From Candidatus Polarisedimenticolia bacterium (GTDB lineage Bacteria; Acidobacteriota; Polarisedimenticolia; Gp22-AA2; AA152), in contig DASYRE010000010.1 of NCBI GenBank assembly GCA_036004685.1, positions 42,806 to 106,805 on the forward strand: 64,000 bases of DNA. The letters run 5' to 3'. How positions within the stretch are numbered: the first letter of the stretch is position 1; each line of letters opens with the position of its first letter. The position numbers and the translations under genes were made by a program. The notes beneath the pieces were generated by a model that saw only the letters and a list, made by a program, of their open reading frames with translations, ran no database searches and was not told where the DNA came from. Positions 52,988-61,451 of the stretch are shown here, piece by piece.

Positions 52988-54754
52988 TCAGCGTTTTCCC
53001 GCGTCGAGCCGCGCGACGCTCACCACGACGGGCTTCGCGCCTTCATCCAGGAAGAACCCGGGGACGGCGGCCTTGCCCGACTCGGCTTCGGCGAGCGTCC
53101 CATAGTTCCCCCAGCAGAGCCGGTAACACGCCTTTCCTTGGAGCGCGAAAGGGACGATGAAAAAATCGGCCGAATTCCGGGTCCGCTCGGCCGCTTTCCT
53201 CACCGACTCCTCGCGGCAGGCGATGGACAATTGCAGCGTGAAGCCGCCCGGAGCCTCGCTCGTAAGGGCAGAGAGCCAGGCGGCCGCGGCGGCCTCGGCG
53301 TTCCCGGCATCGAGAAGGGAGCGCGCCGCGCGGCGCGAGCCGGTCGCCGAATCCTGGCTCGGTTCGGCCTGCCCGGCAGCCGCCGCGGGCGCCTGATCCC
53401 CTGCGGAAGAGGATTCAGGAGAGGAGGTCGCGGCCGGCGGCGGGGGAGAAGGCGATTCGGTGGGCGGATTCTCCGGCTCTCCCGGCGGGGCCTGCGCCGC
53501 GGCGCTCGCCGAATCGGCCGCCGGCTCGGGAAGGGTCGCTGCTTCCGGGGCGGCACGCTCCTCCCCGGATGCCGCCTGCGGGCTAGCGGGAACGGGCGAA
53601 CCGCGCAAGAAGACGAACCAGACGAAGCCCGCGGCGAGGAGCGCGATCCCGGTGATCACCGAGAGAATTCCCCACCGGCTCGAAGCGGCTCGAGCGCGCG
53701 AGGCGGGGAGGGTCCCTTTGAACTCCAGCCGAATCGGACCTCCTCGAGCCACGAGCTCTTCCGGCTCGTGCGCCGCCGCCGAGCGAAAAATCTCTCCCGC
53801 CGGGGCGGGCGAAGCGGCGATCGGCTGCGCCGGCGCGGCCGCGGCCGGAGCCGGGGGCGGACTCGGCGCGTCGACTTCCGGCGGCGGAGGCTCCGAAGCT
53901 TCCTCCTCCGGCGGGGCCGCGACCTCGATGCGTGCCGGCTCCGCGGGGCTGGCGAGCGGCGGCAAGGGCGTCGCCTCCTCGCCCCCGGCGGCGGCGCGCG
54001 AAGGGAGCTCCTCCGGGAGGATCTCTTCAGGCTCCGGCTCCCCGGGCTCGGCGGCGAGCCATCCGAAGAGATGCAGCGCGTACACCACCTTGCTGGCTGA
54101 GAAATCGTCGAGGCCCGCTCCCTGTCCGAAGGCGTGGATCGTCATCGGCGCCGAGAAACGCGCCGCATGCGCCTGCCAGGCCCGGGGAAGCTTGGGCGGC
54201 GCCTGCGCCTCCCCGGGCGGAGGGGAAGAAGGGGAGTAGACTGTGTCTGGAGCGCCGACTTCCAGGAGCACGAAGCTCCGCTCCGGCAGCTCCTTGATCA
54301 GATCGATGAGAAGCTCCCGCGTGTCGACGTTCAGCGAGGTGACTTCGCGGGGGAAGTATCCCTCCTGGACATCGTAGCGGCCTTCCGCGAGGCCGAGGAC
54401 GCTCCCGACGATCTGGCGGAGCTGCTGGCGGGCCCCCGCGAAGAGCTCCCCGCTGGTGAGGAATCCCATCTGCACGAGGACTCGGGCCAGGGAGGTTCCC
54501 GCCTTCGCCTGCTTGCGGGCCAGATCGAGCTGTTCCGTTTTGAGCTTGCCGGCCCGCATCAGAATCGGCGCCAGGTGATCGGCCTGGTCGTTGGAGGAGG
54601 CCATGGCGATCTCGCCCGATTGAAAATAGAGGAGCTTCAGGACGGCGCCGACCGAGATTCGCAAAGTGCCGCTGAATGCCTCGAGGTGCAGGCGGACGAG
54701 GAGCCTGGGGCAGGAAGTTTCGGCGAATGTTCCCGAGCTGCTCACCGGTTCCAT
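52988..54754 (-). CDS. DUF4388 protein with membrane anchor and SPOR-like domain
   Basis: A 588-residue protein. The N-terminal DUF4388-like region (about 10-150, LVRLHLEAFSGTLRISVGAVLKLLYFQSGEIAMAS...HLAPILMRAGKL) should be cytoplasmic. A Pro/Glu/Ala-rich linker leads to one membrane helix (about 366-388, WGILSVITGIALLAAGFVWFVFL). The exported part is Pro/Ala/Ser-rich and ends in a SPOR-like domain (about 505-585, FTLQLSIACREESVRKAAERT...CYRLCWGNYGTLAEAESGKAAVP), which in other proteins binds denuded septal peptidoglycan. ATG 54754 follows a 64-base leader from a strong promoter. First gene of the operon. Confidence 0.83.
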   Translation of the reverse strand: MEPVSSSGTFAETSCPRLLVRLHLEAFSGTLRISVGAVLKLLYFQSGEIAMASSNDQADHLAPILMRAGKLKTEQLDLARKQAKAGTSLARVLVQMGFLTSGELFAGARQQLRQIVGSVLGLAEGRYDVQEGYFPREVTSLNVDTRELLIDLIKELPERSFVLLEVGAPDTVYSPSSPPPGEAQAPPKLPRAWQAHAARFSAPMTIHAFGQGAGLDDFSASKVVYALHLFGWLAAEPGEPEPEEILPEELPSRAAAGGEEATPLPPLASPAEPARIEVAAPPEEEASEPPPPEVDAPSPPPAPAAAAPAQPIAASPAPAGEIFRSAAAHEPEELVARGGPIRLEFKGTLPASRARAASSRWGILSVITGIALLAAGFVWFVFLRGSPVPASPQAASGEERAAPEAATLPEPAADSASAAAQAPPGEPENPPTESPSPPPPAATSSPESSSAGDQAPAAAAGQAEPSQDSATGSRRAARSLLDAGNAEAAAAAWLSALTSEAPGGFTLQLSIACREESVRKAAERTRNSADFFIVPFALQGKACYRLCWGNYGTLAEAESGKAAVPGFFLDEGAKPVVVSVARLDAGKR

Positions 54755-54824
54755 TCAGATGCCATCCTCGGGGCGGACCCCGGGCCCCCGAGGCGGGTGG
54801 TGGGGGAAATCACCGAGCGATGGA

Positions 54825-54853
54825 AGTATAGTGTCGGCCCCCGGGGGTGTCAA
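54825..54853 (-). promoter_or_regulatory. sigma70-like promoter of the DUF4388-kinase operon, with palindrome in the spacer
   Basis: On the - strand TTGACA (54853-54848) and TATACT (54830-54825) are separated by 17 bases, near consensus. Start near 54818. The spacer holds the perfect palindrome CCCCCGGGGG (54838-54847), a possible repressor or activator site. nadB diverges from this region. Confidence 0.8.
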
Positions 54854-54911
54854 CCGCGCCTTAAAGGGTGCGGATGAGGCCTAATTATTTGACCGACATG
54901 GGGTTGTTAAT

Positions 54912-56558
54912 ATGTCTTCGTCCCGGAAAACGGCGCCGCGCACGACCCGGATCGAAAGCCGGTACGACGTGATCATCGTCGGCAGCGGCATCGCCGGACT
55001 GCGCGCGGCGGTGGATCTCGCCGAGGCGGGCGCCCGAGTCGCCGTCCTGACCAAGGACGATCCCACCGACAGCAACACCGGCTACGCGCAAGGGGGCATC
55101 GCCGTCGCGCTCTCCGAGGAGGACAAGGTCGAGTTCCATTTCCAGGACACGTTGCGCGCCGGGGACGGCCTGTGCAACGAGCAGGCGGTGCGGATCCTCG
55201 TGGAGGAGGGGCCGGCCCGCATCCAGGAGCTCATCGACTGGGGCACCCGGTTCGATCGCGAGGGAACCCGTCTGGCCTTCGGAAGGGAAGGCGCTCACAG
55301 CCGGCGGAGAGTCCTGCATGCCCACGGCGACTCGACCGGCAGGGAGCTGGTGCGGGCGCTCCTGGCCCGGGCGCGAACCTTCCCCACGCTTGCTTTTCTC
55401 AGCCGGACCTTCTCCGTGGACTTGATCCTCCGCGCCGGCCGTTGTGTCGGACTCCTCGTCCTGGACGAGGAATCAGGAAATCTCCGGGCGCTCGGATCCG
55501 CCGCCGTGCTCCTCGCGACGGGAGGAGCCGGGCGCCTCTATCGGGAGACGACGAACCCTCCGCAGGCGACCGGGGACGGAGTGGCGATGGGGTACCGCGC
55601 CGGCGCGGCCGTCATGGATCTGGAGTTCGTCCAGTTCCATCCCACCGCGCTGTTCGTCCCGAACGCCCCCCGGTTCCTTCTTTCGGAGGCGCTGCGGGGG
55701 GAAGGAGCGCTCCTCAAGAACGCGGCCGGCGAGCGCTTCATGCCGCGCTACCACCCCGACGCGGAGCTCGCTCCCCGGGACGCCGTCTGTCTCGCGATCG
55801 TCAGGGAAATCGAGCGGACCGGCGATCCCTGTGTTTTCCTGGATCTGACGGGACGCGATCCGGCGGCGTTGAGAGAGCGGTTCCCGAAAATCTACGAGAC
55901 CTGTCTTCTGTTCGGCCTGGATCTGGCTCGCGATCGGATTCCCGTCCTTCCCAGCGCGCACTATTTCATGGGGGGGGTCCGCACCGACCTTTCCGGCCGG
56001 ACCAGCCTGCCGGGGCTTTTCGCGGCGGGCGAGGTCGCCTGCACGGGGGTCCACGGGGCGAACCGTCTCGCCAGCAACTCCCTCCTGGAAGGGCTGGTCT
56101 TCGGGGCGCGCGCCGCGGCGGCCATCCGGGCCGAGCCTGGTGGTACCGCCTTGGAGTCGGAGGAGGTGGGGGTCCCTGCCGTGCTCACCCCGACCCCCGG
56201 CCGTGCCGCCGAATGGGAGAGGCGGATCGGTGACCTGATGTGGAAGCACGCCGGCATCCGGCGCGACGCCGAGGGTCTGAGCGCCGCGTCCCGGGAGCTG
56301 GAGCGGATGGAAGCGGCGACGGGCGCCCATCGGATCGCGCGCCGGAGCGTCGAAGCCCGGAATCTGACGGTCCTCGGGGAGCTGGTCTGCCGGGCGGCGC
56401 TGGAGCGGCGGGAGAGCCGGGGATCACATTTCCGCAGCGACTTCCCCGGGCGGCGGGAGGAATGGTCCCGGCACCTCGAATCGAAGGCGGCGGCCGCCGC
56501 CGATCTGCCCCGGGTGGAGGGAGTCGAATCCCCGGCGGATCTCAGCGGATCAATTTGA
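54912..56558 (+). CDS. nadB: L-aspartate oxidase NadB
   Basis: NadB oxidises L-aspartate to iminoaspartate with FAD, the first step of NAD synthesis. FAD motif VIIVGSGIAGLRAAVDLAEAGA, then DSNTGYAQGGIAVAL, ATGGAGRLYRETTNP, and the succinate dehydrogenase-like active-site regions LEFVQFHPTAL and CTGVHGANRLASNSLLEGLVFGARAA. 548 residues. No clear RBS precedes ATG 54912. nadA and nadC are not in the window. The last 17 bases overlap the convergent lepB gene. Confidence 0.96.
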   Translation: MSSSRKTAPRTTRIESRYDVIIVGSGIAGLRAAVDLAEAGARVAVLTKDDPTDSNTGYAQGGIAVALSEEDKVEFHFQDTLRAGDGLCNEQAVRILVEEGPARIQELIDWGTRFDREGTRLAFGREGAHSRRRVLHAHGDSTGRELVRALLARARTFPTLAFLSRTFSVDLILRAGRCVGLLVLDEESGNLRALGSAAVLLATGGAGRLYRETTNPPQATGDGVAMGYRAGAAVMDLEFVQFHPTALFVPNAPRFLLSEALRGEGALLKNAAGERFMPRYHPDAELAPRDAVCLAIVREIERTGDPCVFLDLTGRDPAALRERFPKIYETCLLFGLDLARDRIPVLPSAHYFMGGVRTDLSGRTSLPGLFAAGEVACTGVHGANRLASNSLLEGLVFGARAAAAIRAEPGGTALESEEVGVPAVLTPTPGRAAEWERRIGDLMWKHAGIRRDAEGLSAASRELERMEAATGAHRIARRSVEARNLTVLGELVCRAALERRESRGSHFRSDFPGRREEWSRHLESKAAAAADLPRVEGVESPADLSGSI

Positions 56559-57243
56559 ACGAGCGGCCCCAGCGGGTGCGGGTGATCAGGTGCGTGATCT
56601 TCGACCAGATGCCGGCGACCCTGTCCCCGATTCCGGTGCGCAGCCAGGCGTCCCGATCCTCCTCGTACGACCAGAAGACCACGAAGGCGCGGCCCTTGAT
56701 GTAATCGCGCGGGACGAAACCCCAGGCCCGGCTGTCGCGGCTGTTGTCGCGGTTGTCGCCCATGGCGAAGTAGCGCTCCGGCGGAATCTTCGTCGGCGGA
56801 TAGTCGTCGGCGTCGAGGTTCGTCCCCGGGGGATAGATGTGCTGGACGTAGGGCTCCCTTTGGAGGATGCCGTTCAGGTAGAGATCGCGATGACGCACTT
56901 CGAGTACGTCCCCCGGCAATCCGACGATGCGCTTGATGTAGTCCTTTTCCGGCTCTTCGGGGTACTTGAAGACGATGATGTCGCCGCGCCGTACTTCCCG
57001 GATGGGAAGGATCTTCTTTTCCCACGCGAACGACGTCGGCGCGTAGACGTGCTTGTTCACCATGATGTAGTCGCCGATGAGCAGCGTCGGAATCATGGAG
57101 CCGGTGGGGATCTTGGACTGTTGAAAGACGAAAGTCCGGGCGAAGATCACGAAGATGACGCAGGTGACGATCGTCTCGAAATAATCCCGGAGGATCCCCT
57201 TGGGCGGGGAAGCCGGGAGCGCTTCCTGTGGGGATTCCGTCAT
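56542..57243 (-). CDS. lepB: signal peptidase I
   Basis: Signal peptidase I (233 residues) cleaves signal peptides from exported proteins at the outer face of the inner membrane. One membrane segment (about 20-40, ETIVTCVIFVIFARTFVF) precedes the Ser/Lys dyad: Ser49 in PTGSMIPTL and Lys104 in YIKRIVGLPGD. The conserved FAMGDNRDNSRDSR box is present. ATG 57243 overlaps the stop of the LOG-family gene (ATGA). Confidence 0.96.
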   Translation of the reverse strand: MTESPQEALPASPPKGILRDYFETIVTCVIFVIFARTFVFQQSKIPTGSMIPTLLIGDYIMVNKHVYAPTSFAWEKKILPIREVRRGDIIVFKYPEEPEKDYIKRIVGLPGDVLEVRHRDLYLNGILQREPYVQHIYPPGTNLDADDYPPTKIPPERYFAMGDNRDNSRDSRAWGFVPRDYIKGRAFVVFWSYEEDRDAWLRTGIGDRVAGIWSKITHLITRTRWGRSFKLIR

Positions 57244-57782
57244 CGGAGGAAGGAGGCCACCATCTCCACGGCCTCCTCGGGCGTCCGAGCGAGCCGCGTG
57301 ATGCGGATCTGTTCCGCTTCGATCATCCGTCGATCCTCGAGGGTTCGGAAGATCTCCTTCCAGCATTCGCCGAGGAGGACGACCCGGGTCGGGGGGAGGA
57401 GGCCGCCGCGGTTCAGGGCCCAGAGAAAAGTCAGCTCCGCCAGGGTTCCCGATTTGCCGGGAAGGATTATATAGGCGTCGCCGAGGTCGATCAAACGACG
57501 GGTCCGGGTGAAGAGATCGGTCTCGCGAATCTCCTCGTCCAGGTAGGCGTTCCCGCGGCCTCGGGTGAAAGCCTGGGTTGTCACTCCCACGGCGCGGCCG
57601 CCGGACTCCCGCGCCCCGCGGCTGGCCGCCTCCATCACGCCGCCGTATCCGCCGTTGACGACGACGAGCCCGGCCTGGGCCAGGAGGCCCCCGACGCGCC
57701 GGGCCTCTTCGTAGAGCGGATCGCCTTCCCGCGGCTCGCTGCTTCCGAAAACCGCCACGGCGCGCGGCTTCCGGGCATCCAT
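57240..57782 (-). CDS. LOG-family protein (TIGR00725/00730-like, 'lysine decarboxylase' fold)
   Basis: A 180-residue Rossmann-like protein. It shows VVVNGGYGGVMEAASRGARESGG (the GGxxGxM...A loop) and YIILPGKSGTLAELTFLWAL (PGxxGTxxE), the signature of LOG cytokinin-activating phosphoribohydrolases. Bacterial members release adenine-type bases from nucleoside monophosphates or bind nucleotides; the substrate here is unknown. GGAGAGGGA precedes ATG 57782; ATG 57803 further upstream is less likely. Confidence 0.82.
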   Translation of the reverse strand: MDARKPRAVAVFGSSEPREGDPLYEEARRVGGLLAQAGLVVVNGGYGGVMEAASRGARESGGRAVGVTTQAFTRGRGNAYLDEEIRETDLFTRTRRLIDLGDAYIILPGKSGTLAELTFLWALNRGGLLPPTRVVLLGECWKEIFRTLEDRRMIEAEQIRITRLARTPEEAVEMVASFLR

Positions 57783-57914
57783 TCCCTCTCCTTCCGGGAT
57801 CACGGTTGTCGGGCGGGGCCCCGAGGCGGATTCGGAGCCCGCCGGGGGGCTAGTTATCGTTTCGAGCCGGAGCGCGGGCGGGCGCCGGGTGGAACGGGGA
57901 GGCGCCGACCGCCA

Positions 57915-58259
57915 TCATTCAAGCCAAATCTGGACCCTGTCCCCGCCATCCTGGAATTCGAGCGGGCTCCGGGAGTTCGCGTCGCGGAGCCGCCGCCAGA
58001 GCTCCGCCTTGGTCATCGAGACGCCGTCCATCTCGAGGCAGGCCCCCTCGGGAGCGGAGGCGAGGATCACCGCCACCAGGCCCAGCGGCAGGCTGAAGGA
58101 AGCGACGACTCCGTCGGCCTCCTGGAACCGGATCCTCAACCGGCTCGCCTCGCCGGCCGGAAAAGGCTGCTGCCAGGCGGCGCCGAGGTCGAGGCTGTAG
58201 GAGAGCAGAAAGATACCCAGGACCAGGGAAACGACGAAGAATTTCGCCAGGCGGCTCAT
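57915..58259 (-). CDS. hypothetical protein with N-terminal membrane anchor
   Basis: A 114-residue protein with one N-terminal membrane segment (LAKFFVVSLVLGIFLLSYSLDLG) and an exported domain (about 30-114) containing FSLPLGLVAVILASAPEGACLEMDGVSMTKAELWRRLRDA and ending GGDRVQIWLE. I recognise no family. It follows ccmD by about 80 bases on the same strand; a role in cytochrome maturation is possible from position only. Confidence 0.65.
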   Translation of the reverse strand: MSRLAKFFVVSLVLGIFLLSYSLDLGAAWQQPFPAGEASRLRIRFQEADGVVASFSLPLGLVAVILASAPEGACLEMDGVSMTKAELWRRLRDANSRSPLEFQDGGDRVQIWLE

Positions 58260-58339
58260 GCGAGTCCTCCGGAGCTGTCAGGGAAACGAACCAGTGCCGC
58301 AGAGCATAACGGATCTCCGAGGAGAAGTGTTCCGCGCCA

Positions 58340-58483
58340 TCACTCAGCGCCGGGCAGACGCGATTTCAGCCGCCGGATCTGGGCGGAGAGGGCGCTCAGC
58401 CGGACCGAAAGGCTCACGAGGTAGGCGCTCAACACGATCCAGATCAGCGTGTAGGCCCAGAAGAGATAGCCGAGGTTCTTCAT
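58340..58483 (-). CDS. ccmD: CcmD-like small membrane protein
   Basis: A 47-residue protein (MKNLGYLFWAYTLIWIVLSAYL..., then a basic helix SAQIRRLKSRLPGAE). One membrane segment plus a charged cytoplasmic helix is the CcmD layout, and it lies directly after ccmC in the Ccm gene order. CcmD aids release of holo-CcmE from the CcmABC complex. The TGA stop is at 58342-58340. Confidence 0.85.
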   Translation of the reverse strand: MKNLGYLFWAYTLIWIVLSAYLVSLSVRLSALSAQIRRLKSRLPGAE

Positions 58484-58486
58484 TTC

Positions 58487-59182
58487 TCAACCCTCCAGCA
58501 GTTGTTCGCGCTCTCGAAGTCCGGCCAGCTCGTCGCGCAGCATTCCCAGACGGAGGCGCTGAATCAGCAGCAGCACGAAAAGCAGCGTGAACGTCAGCAT
58601 GCAGAGCATGAAAGTGACCAGCATGACCGGCGCGAGCCCCTGCCCGCCGCCCGTCTTGAAGACGATGGGGTGATGGCCCCGCCAGAGCTTGACGGAAAAA
58701 TAGATGATCGGCACGTCCAGGAACCCGACGATTCCCAGAACGGCCGCGAGCCGGGCTTCCTGGGCGCGGTTCTGAGCCTGGCCCCGAAGCAGCAGATAGG
58801 CGACGTAGACCAGCTCCAGGACGAGAGTCGTGGTCAGGCGGGCCTCCCACGTCCACCAGGTTCCCCACACCGGGCGCGCCCAGATCGGCCCGGTCAGGAG
58901 GACGATGCCGCAAAAGACGACGCCCAGCTCGGCGGCGGCATGCGCCAGCACGTCCCAGAAGGCCTTGCGAGTCCACAGGAAGAGGATGCTCCCGAGGAAG
59001 ACCACGAAGAAGGCGAGGAAGGAGACCCAGGCCGAGGGGACGTGGAAGTAGAAGATCCGCTGGACCACGCCCATCGTGACCTCGTTGGGGACGACCAGGA
59101 ACACGCGGTACAGGCAGACGACCATCAGAATCGTCGTGGCCGGAAACAGCACGGCTTCCAGTCTGCGGAGCGGACCTTCCAT
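58487..59182 (-). CDS. ccmC: heme exporter protein CcmC
   Basis: CcmC (231 residues) presents heme to CcmE in the periplasm. The tryptophan-rich WWD-type segment PVWGTWWTWEARLTTTLVLEL lies between membrane helices, flanked by His in FHVPSAW and IVFKTGGG. Six hydrophobic segments are visible. ATG 59182 is the start; the frame stays open further upstream into ccmB without meaning. ccmD follows after three bases. Confidence 0.95.
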   Translation of the reverse strand: MEGPLRRLEAVLFPATTILMVVCLYRVFLVVPNEVTMGVVQRIFYFHVPSAWVSFLAFFVVFLGSILFLWTRKAFWDVLAHAAAELGVVFCGIVLLTGPIWARPVWGTWWTWEARLTTTLVLELVYVAYLLLRGQAQNRAQEARLAAVLGIVGFLDVPIIYFSVKLWRGHHPIVFKTGGGQGLAPVMLVTFMLCMLTFTLLFVLLLIQRLRLGMLRDELAGLREREQLLEG

Positions 59183-59205
59183 GGGAATCCCCTTGAGCGG
59201 CCGGC

Positions 59206-59886
59206 TCACTCTTCGAGGACGTAGTCGAAAAGGAGAATGCCGGCCACGATGAAGATCGCATCGAAACAGGCCGAGAGCGTGAGCAGGTAGCCGTAGGAGC
59301 TCAGGCCCCGCTCCGCCAGGCACAGCCGCGTGGCCTTCACGCCCCAGATCACCAGCGGCGTGGCGGCCGGAAAAAGGAGCAGCGGAAGCAGGAGCTCGCT
59401 GCGCCGCGTTCGGACCGTGACGGCCGCGAACAACGTGCCCAGAGCCGAGAAGCCGACGGTATTGACCACGACGACGGCGGCGACGGGCAGCGCCGCGGCG
59501 GAAAGATGATAGCCGAACAGCACGACGGAAAGGGGGAGAATCATCGACTGGACCGTCAGGATGAGGACGACGTTGGCCGTGAGCTTTCCCAGGAAGATGG
59601 CGCTCGGATCGGCCGGGCACAGCGCGAGCGCCTGCAGGCAGTCGCGCTCGCGCTCGATCAGAAAGGAATTCTGGAGGCTGAGGATGGCGGAGAACGTCAG
59701 GGTGATCCAGATCAACCCCGCCCCGACGTCCTCGAACCGCAGGCTCAGCTCCTGGAACTGGAAGGCGAAGCTGAAGACCAGCTGCACCAGGACGGCGAAG
59801 AAGAAGGCCGCCGTGAGGCTCTCCCGGGTGCGCAACTCCAGCCGTAGATCCTTGCCGCAGACGAGAAACATCGCGGGAGCCGCCAT
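59206..59886 (-). CDS. ccmB: heme exporter protein CcmB
   Basis: CcmB is the membrane subunit of the CcmAB ABC-type unit that releases holo-CcmE. The 226-residue chain has six hydrophobic segments and the family start (CGKDLRLELRTRESLTAAFFFAVLVQLVFSFAF), then GLIWITLTFSAILSLQNSFLIERERDCLQAL, typical of CcmB. ATG 59886 was chosen; ATG 59871 is also possible. Confidence 0.93.
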   Translation of the reverse strand: MAAPAMFLVCGKDLRLELRTRESLTAAFFFAVLVQLVFSFAFQFQELSLRFEDVGAGLIWITLTFSAILSLQNSFLIERERDCLQALALCPADPSAIFLGKLTANVVLILTVQSMILPLSVVLFGYHLSAAALPVAAVVVVNTVGFSALGTLFAAVTVRTRRSELLLPLLLFPAATPLVIWGVKATRLCLAERGLSSYGYLLTLSACFDAIFIVAGILLFDYVLEE

Positions 59887-59891
59887 GGCGC

Positions 59892-60623
59892 CTAGCGTCC
59901 TATCCGCGAGGCCACGGCCGCCTCGTAGATTCTCGGAAAGCTCGCGGCATCGATCCCCTCGCGGGGGGCGTCGAAGACCACGGAGCCGCGGGCCAGGATC
60001 GCCGCCCGCCGGCAGAGGCCGAGTCCGGTCGCGAAATCGTGCGACGAGAAGACCAGCGTCTTGCCCCGCCGCACCAGACCTTCGAGGATCCGGTGGAGAA
60101 GCTGCGCGGCTTGCGGATCGAGACCGGTGAACGGCTCGTCCAGAAGAATCAGGTCGGGATCGTGCACCAGCGCCCGGGCGATCGCCAGGCGCTGCTGCAT
60201 GCCGCGCGAATAGTCGCCGCACAAGTCGCCCTCGCGCCCCGCGAGCCCGACTTGCTCCAGCAGGCGCCGGCAGGCCGCGGGCGGCTCGGGAACGCGGTAC
60301 ATCCGGGCGTAGAACAGGAGGTTCTCGAGAGCGGTGAGCCGATCGTAGAGCATCGTCTGATGGGCGAGCAGGCCGACGCGGCGCCGCAGGCTTCCCCGCG
60401 ACCGCCGCGCGGCGAGGTCCTGCCCTTCGAAGAGCGCCAGCCCGGTGGTGGGCCGGAGAAGGGTGGCGAACACCCGCAGCAGCGTCGTCTTGCCGGCGCC
60501 GTTGGGTCCGAAGAGCGCCAGGCTTTCTCCGCGGCGAATGGAGATCGCGACCGATCGGAGGGCCGCCCGCGAGCCGAAGCTCACGCCGAGCGCCCGGGCC
60601 TCCAGGAAAGGGTCGGGTATCAA
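59892..60623 (-). CDS. ccmA: heme exporter ATP-binding protein CcmA
   Basis: ABC ATPase of the CcmABCD complex, which uses ATP to release heme-loaded CcmE. Walker A GPNGAGKTT, signature DYSRGMQQRLAIARAL, Walker B LILLDEPFTGLD, and the switch His in VFSSHD are all present in 243 residues. The start is TTG 60623, overlapping the stop of the preceding gene (TTGA); no ATG or GTG fits. Confidence 0.93.
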   Translation of the reverse strand: MIPDPFLEARALGVSFGSRAALRSVAISIRRGESLALFGPNGAGKTTLLRVFATLLRPTTGLALFEGQDLAARRSRGSLRRRVGLLAHQTMLYDRLTALENLLFYARMYRVPEPPAACRRLLEQVGLAGREGDLCGDYSRGMQQRLAIARALVHDPDLILLDEPFTGLDPQAAQLLHRILEGLVRRGKTLVFSSHDFATGLGLCRRAAILARGSVVFDAPREGIDAASFPRIYEAAVASRIGR

Positions 60624-60949
60624 CGACGGGTCTTCCGGGGCCGTGACGCCGAGGCCCCTTCGGTTCCCAGGCGCTCCTCGAGGACGTCGATCTGGCGGAG
60701 AATCTCCGCGGCCTCGCCCTGATAGCGCACCTTCAGATCGTGATAATCCTTCTCGGCCATCTTCCCCATGCTGAAATCGAACTCGAGGTCCCGCAGGGTC
60801 TCGTACGCCACCTCGCGGAGCGCGTGGAGATCGCTCAATTCCCCCGCCAGGGCGTATTCTCCCGACCGGAAATCCTCGGGGCGCATCAGGGGAAAGGCGA
60901 TCCATAGGCCGAATCCGAAGAGCAGCGCCAGGAAGCCGAGAATGGCCAT
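60620..60949 (-). CDS. CcmI-like small membrane protein
   Basis: A 109-residue protein with one N-terminal membrane segment (AILGFLALLFGFGLWIAFPLM) and a charged helical region (ELSDLHALREVAYETLRDLEFDFSMGKMAEKDYHDLKVRYQGEAAEILRQIDVLEERL) matching the short N-terminal module of CcmI, with the FxxGKxxxxDYxxL pattern. The TPR part of proteobacterial CcmI is missing. Start lies two bases after the ccmH stop. It may help hold apocytochrome for the CcmFH ligase. Confidence 0.75.
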   Translation of the reverse strand: MAILGFLALLFGFGLWIAFPLMRPEDFRSGEYALAGELSDLHALREVAYETLRDLEFDFSMGKMAEKDYHDLKVRYQGEAAEILRQIDVLEERLGTEGASASRPRKTRR

Positions 60950-60950
60950 C

Positions 60951-61451
60951 TCAGGGCTCCGTCCGGTCCATCTCCTCCTGGACCCTCCGCAGGAACGAGG
61001 GATCGGGAGGCTGGGCGCCGCCGGCGCCCAGCGGAGGAACCAGAGGGGCCTCGCTCCACGGCACCTTCGCCCAGCGCCGCAGAATCAGCACGAGAAGCGT
61101 GCCCCCCAGCAGGACCGCTCCGAAGGGCAGGAGCCATCCGACGAGATTGAAGCCTTCCGGCTTCGGCGCGGCCAGAATCTGCTCGCCAAAATCATCCACG
61201 TACGCCTGCAGCACCTGTTCGGGGGTCTGTCCCCCGGCGAGGCGGGCGGCGACTTCGGCCCGGACGCGGTCGGCCTTCCCACAGGTGCACTCCTTGATCG
61301 TCAGATTACTGCACCCGCAGTCGCAGATGATCCGGCCGGTCACCGCCTCCAGATCCTTCGAGGAGGGCACGACGCCGGCGCCGGCGCCGGCGGGCGCCAG
61401 GCAAGCGGCGAGCAGGAGGATCCGCGCGATCCTCCGGGCGACCCTAGCCAA
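60951..61451 (-). CDS. ccmH: cytochrome c maturation protein CcmH
   Basis: A 166-residue exported protein with a signal peptide (LLLAACLAPAGAGA), a helical domain with IICDCGCSNLTIKECTCG (Cys43, 45, 47, 55, 57) in place of the usual LRCxxC, a membrane helix (about 104-124) and a cytoplasmic tail. CcmH reduces apocytochrome thiols and acts with CcmF in heme ligation. Extra Cys residues set this group apart from the E. coli type. Its 5' end overlaps ccmF by eight bases. Confidence 0.85.
   Translation of the reverse strand: MARVARRIARILLLAACLAPAGAGAGVVPSSKDLEAVTGRIICDCGCSNLTIKECTCGKADRVRAEVAARLAGGQTPEQVLQAYVDDFGEQILAAPKPEGFNLVGWLLPFGAVLLGGTLLVLILRRWAKVPWSEAPLVPPLGAGGAQPPDPSFLRRVQEEMDRTEP

Noticed and set aside
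54889..54913. TTGACC...TTAATA as a nadB promoter
   Set aside because: The spacing is only about 12 bases and the box would overlap the start codon.
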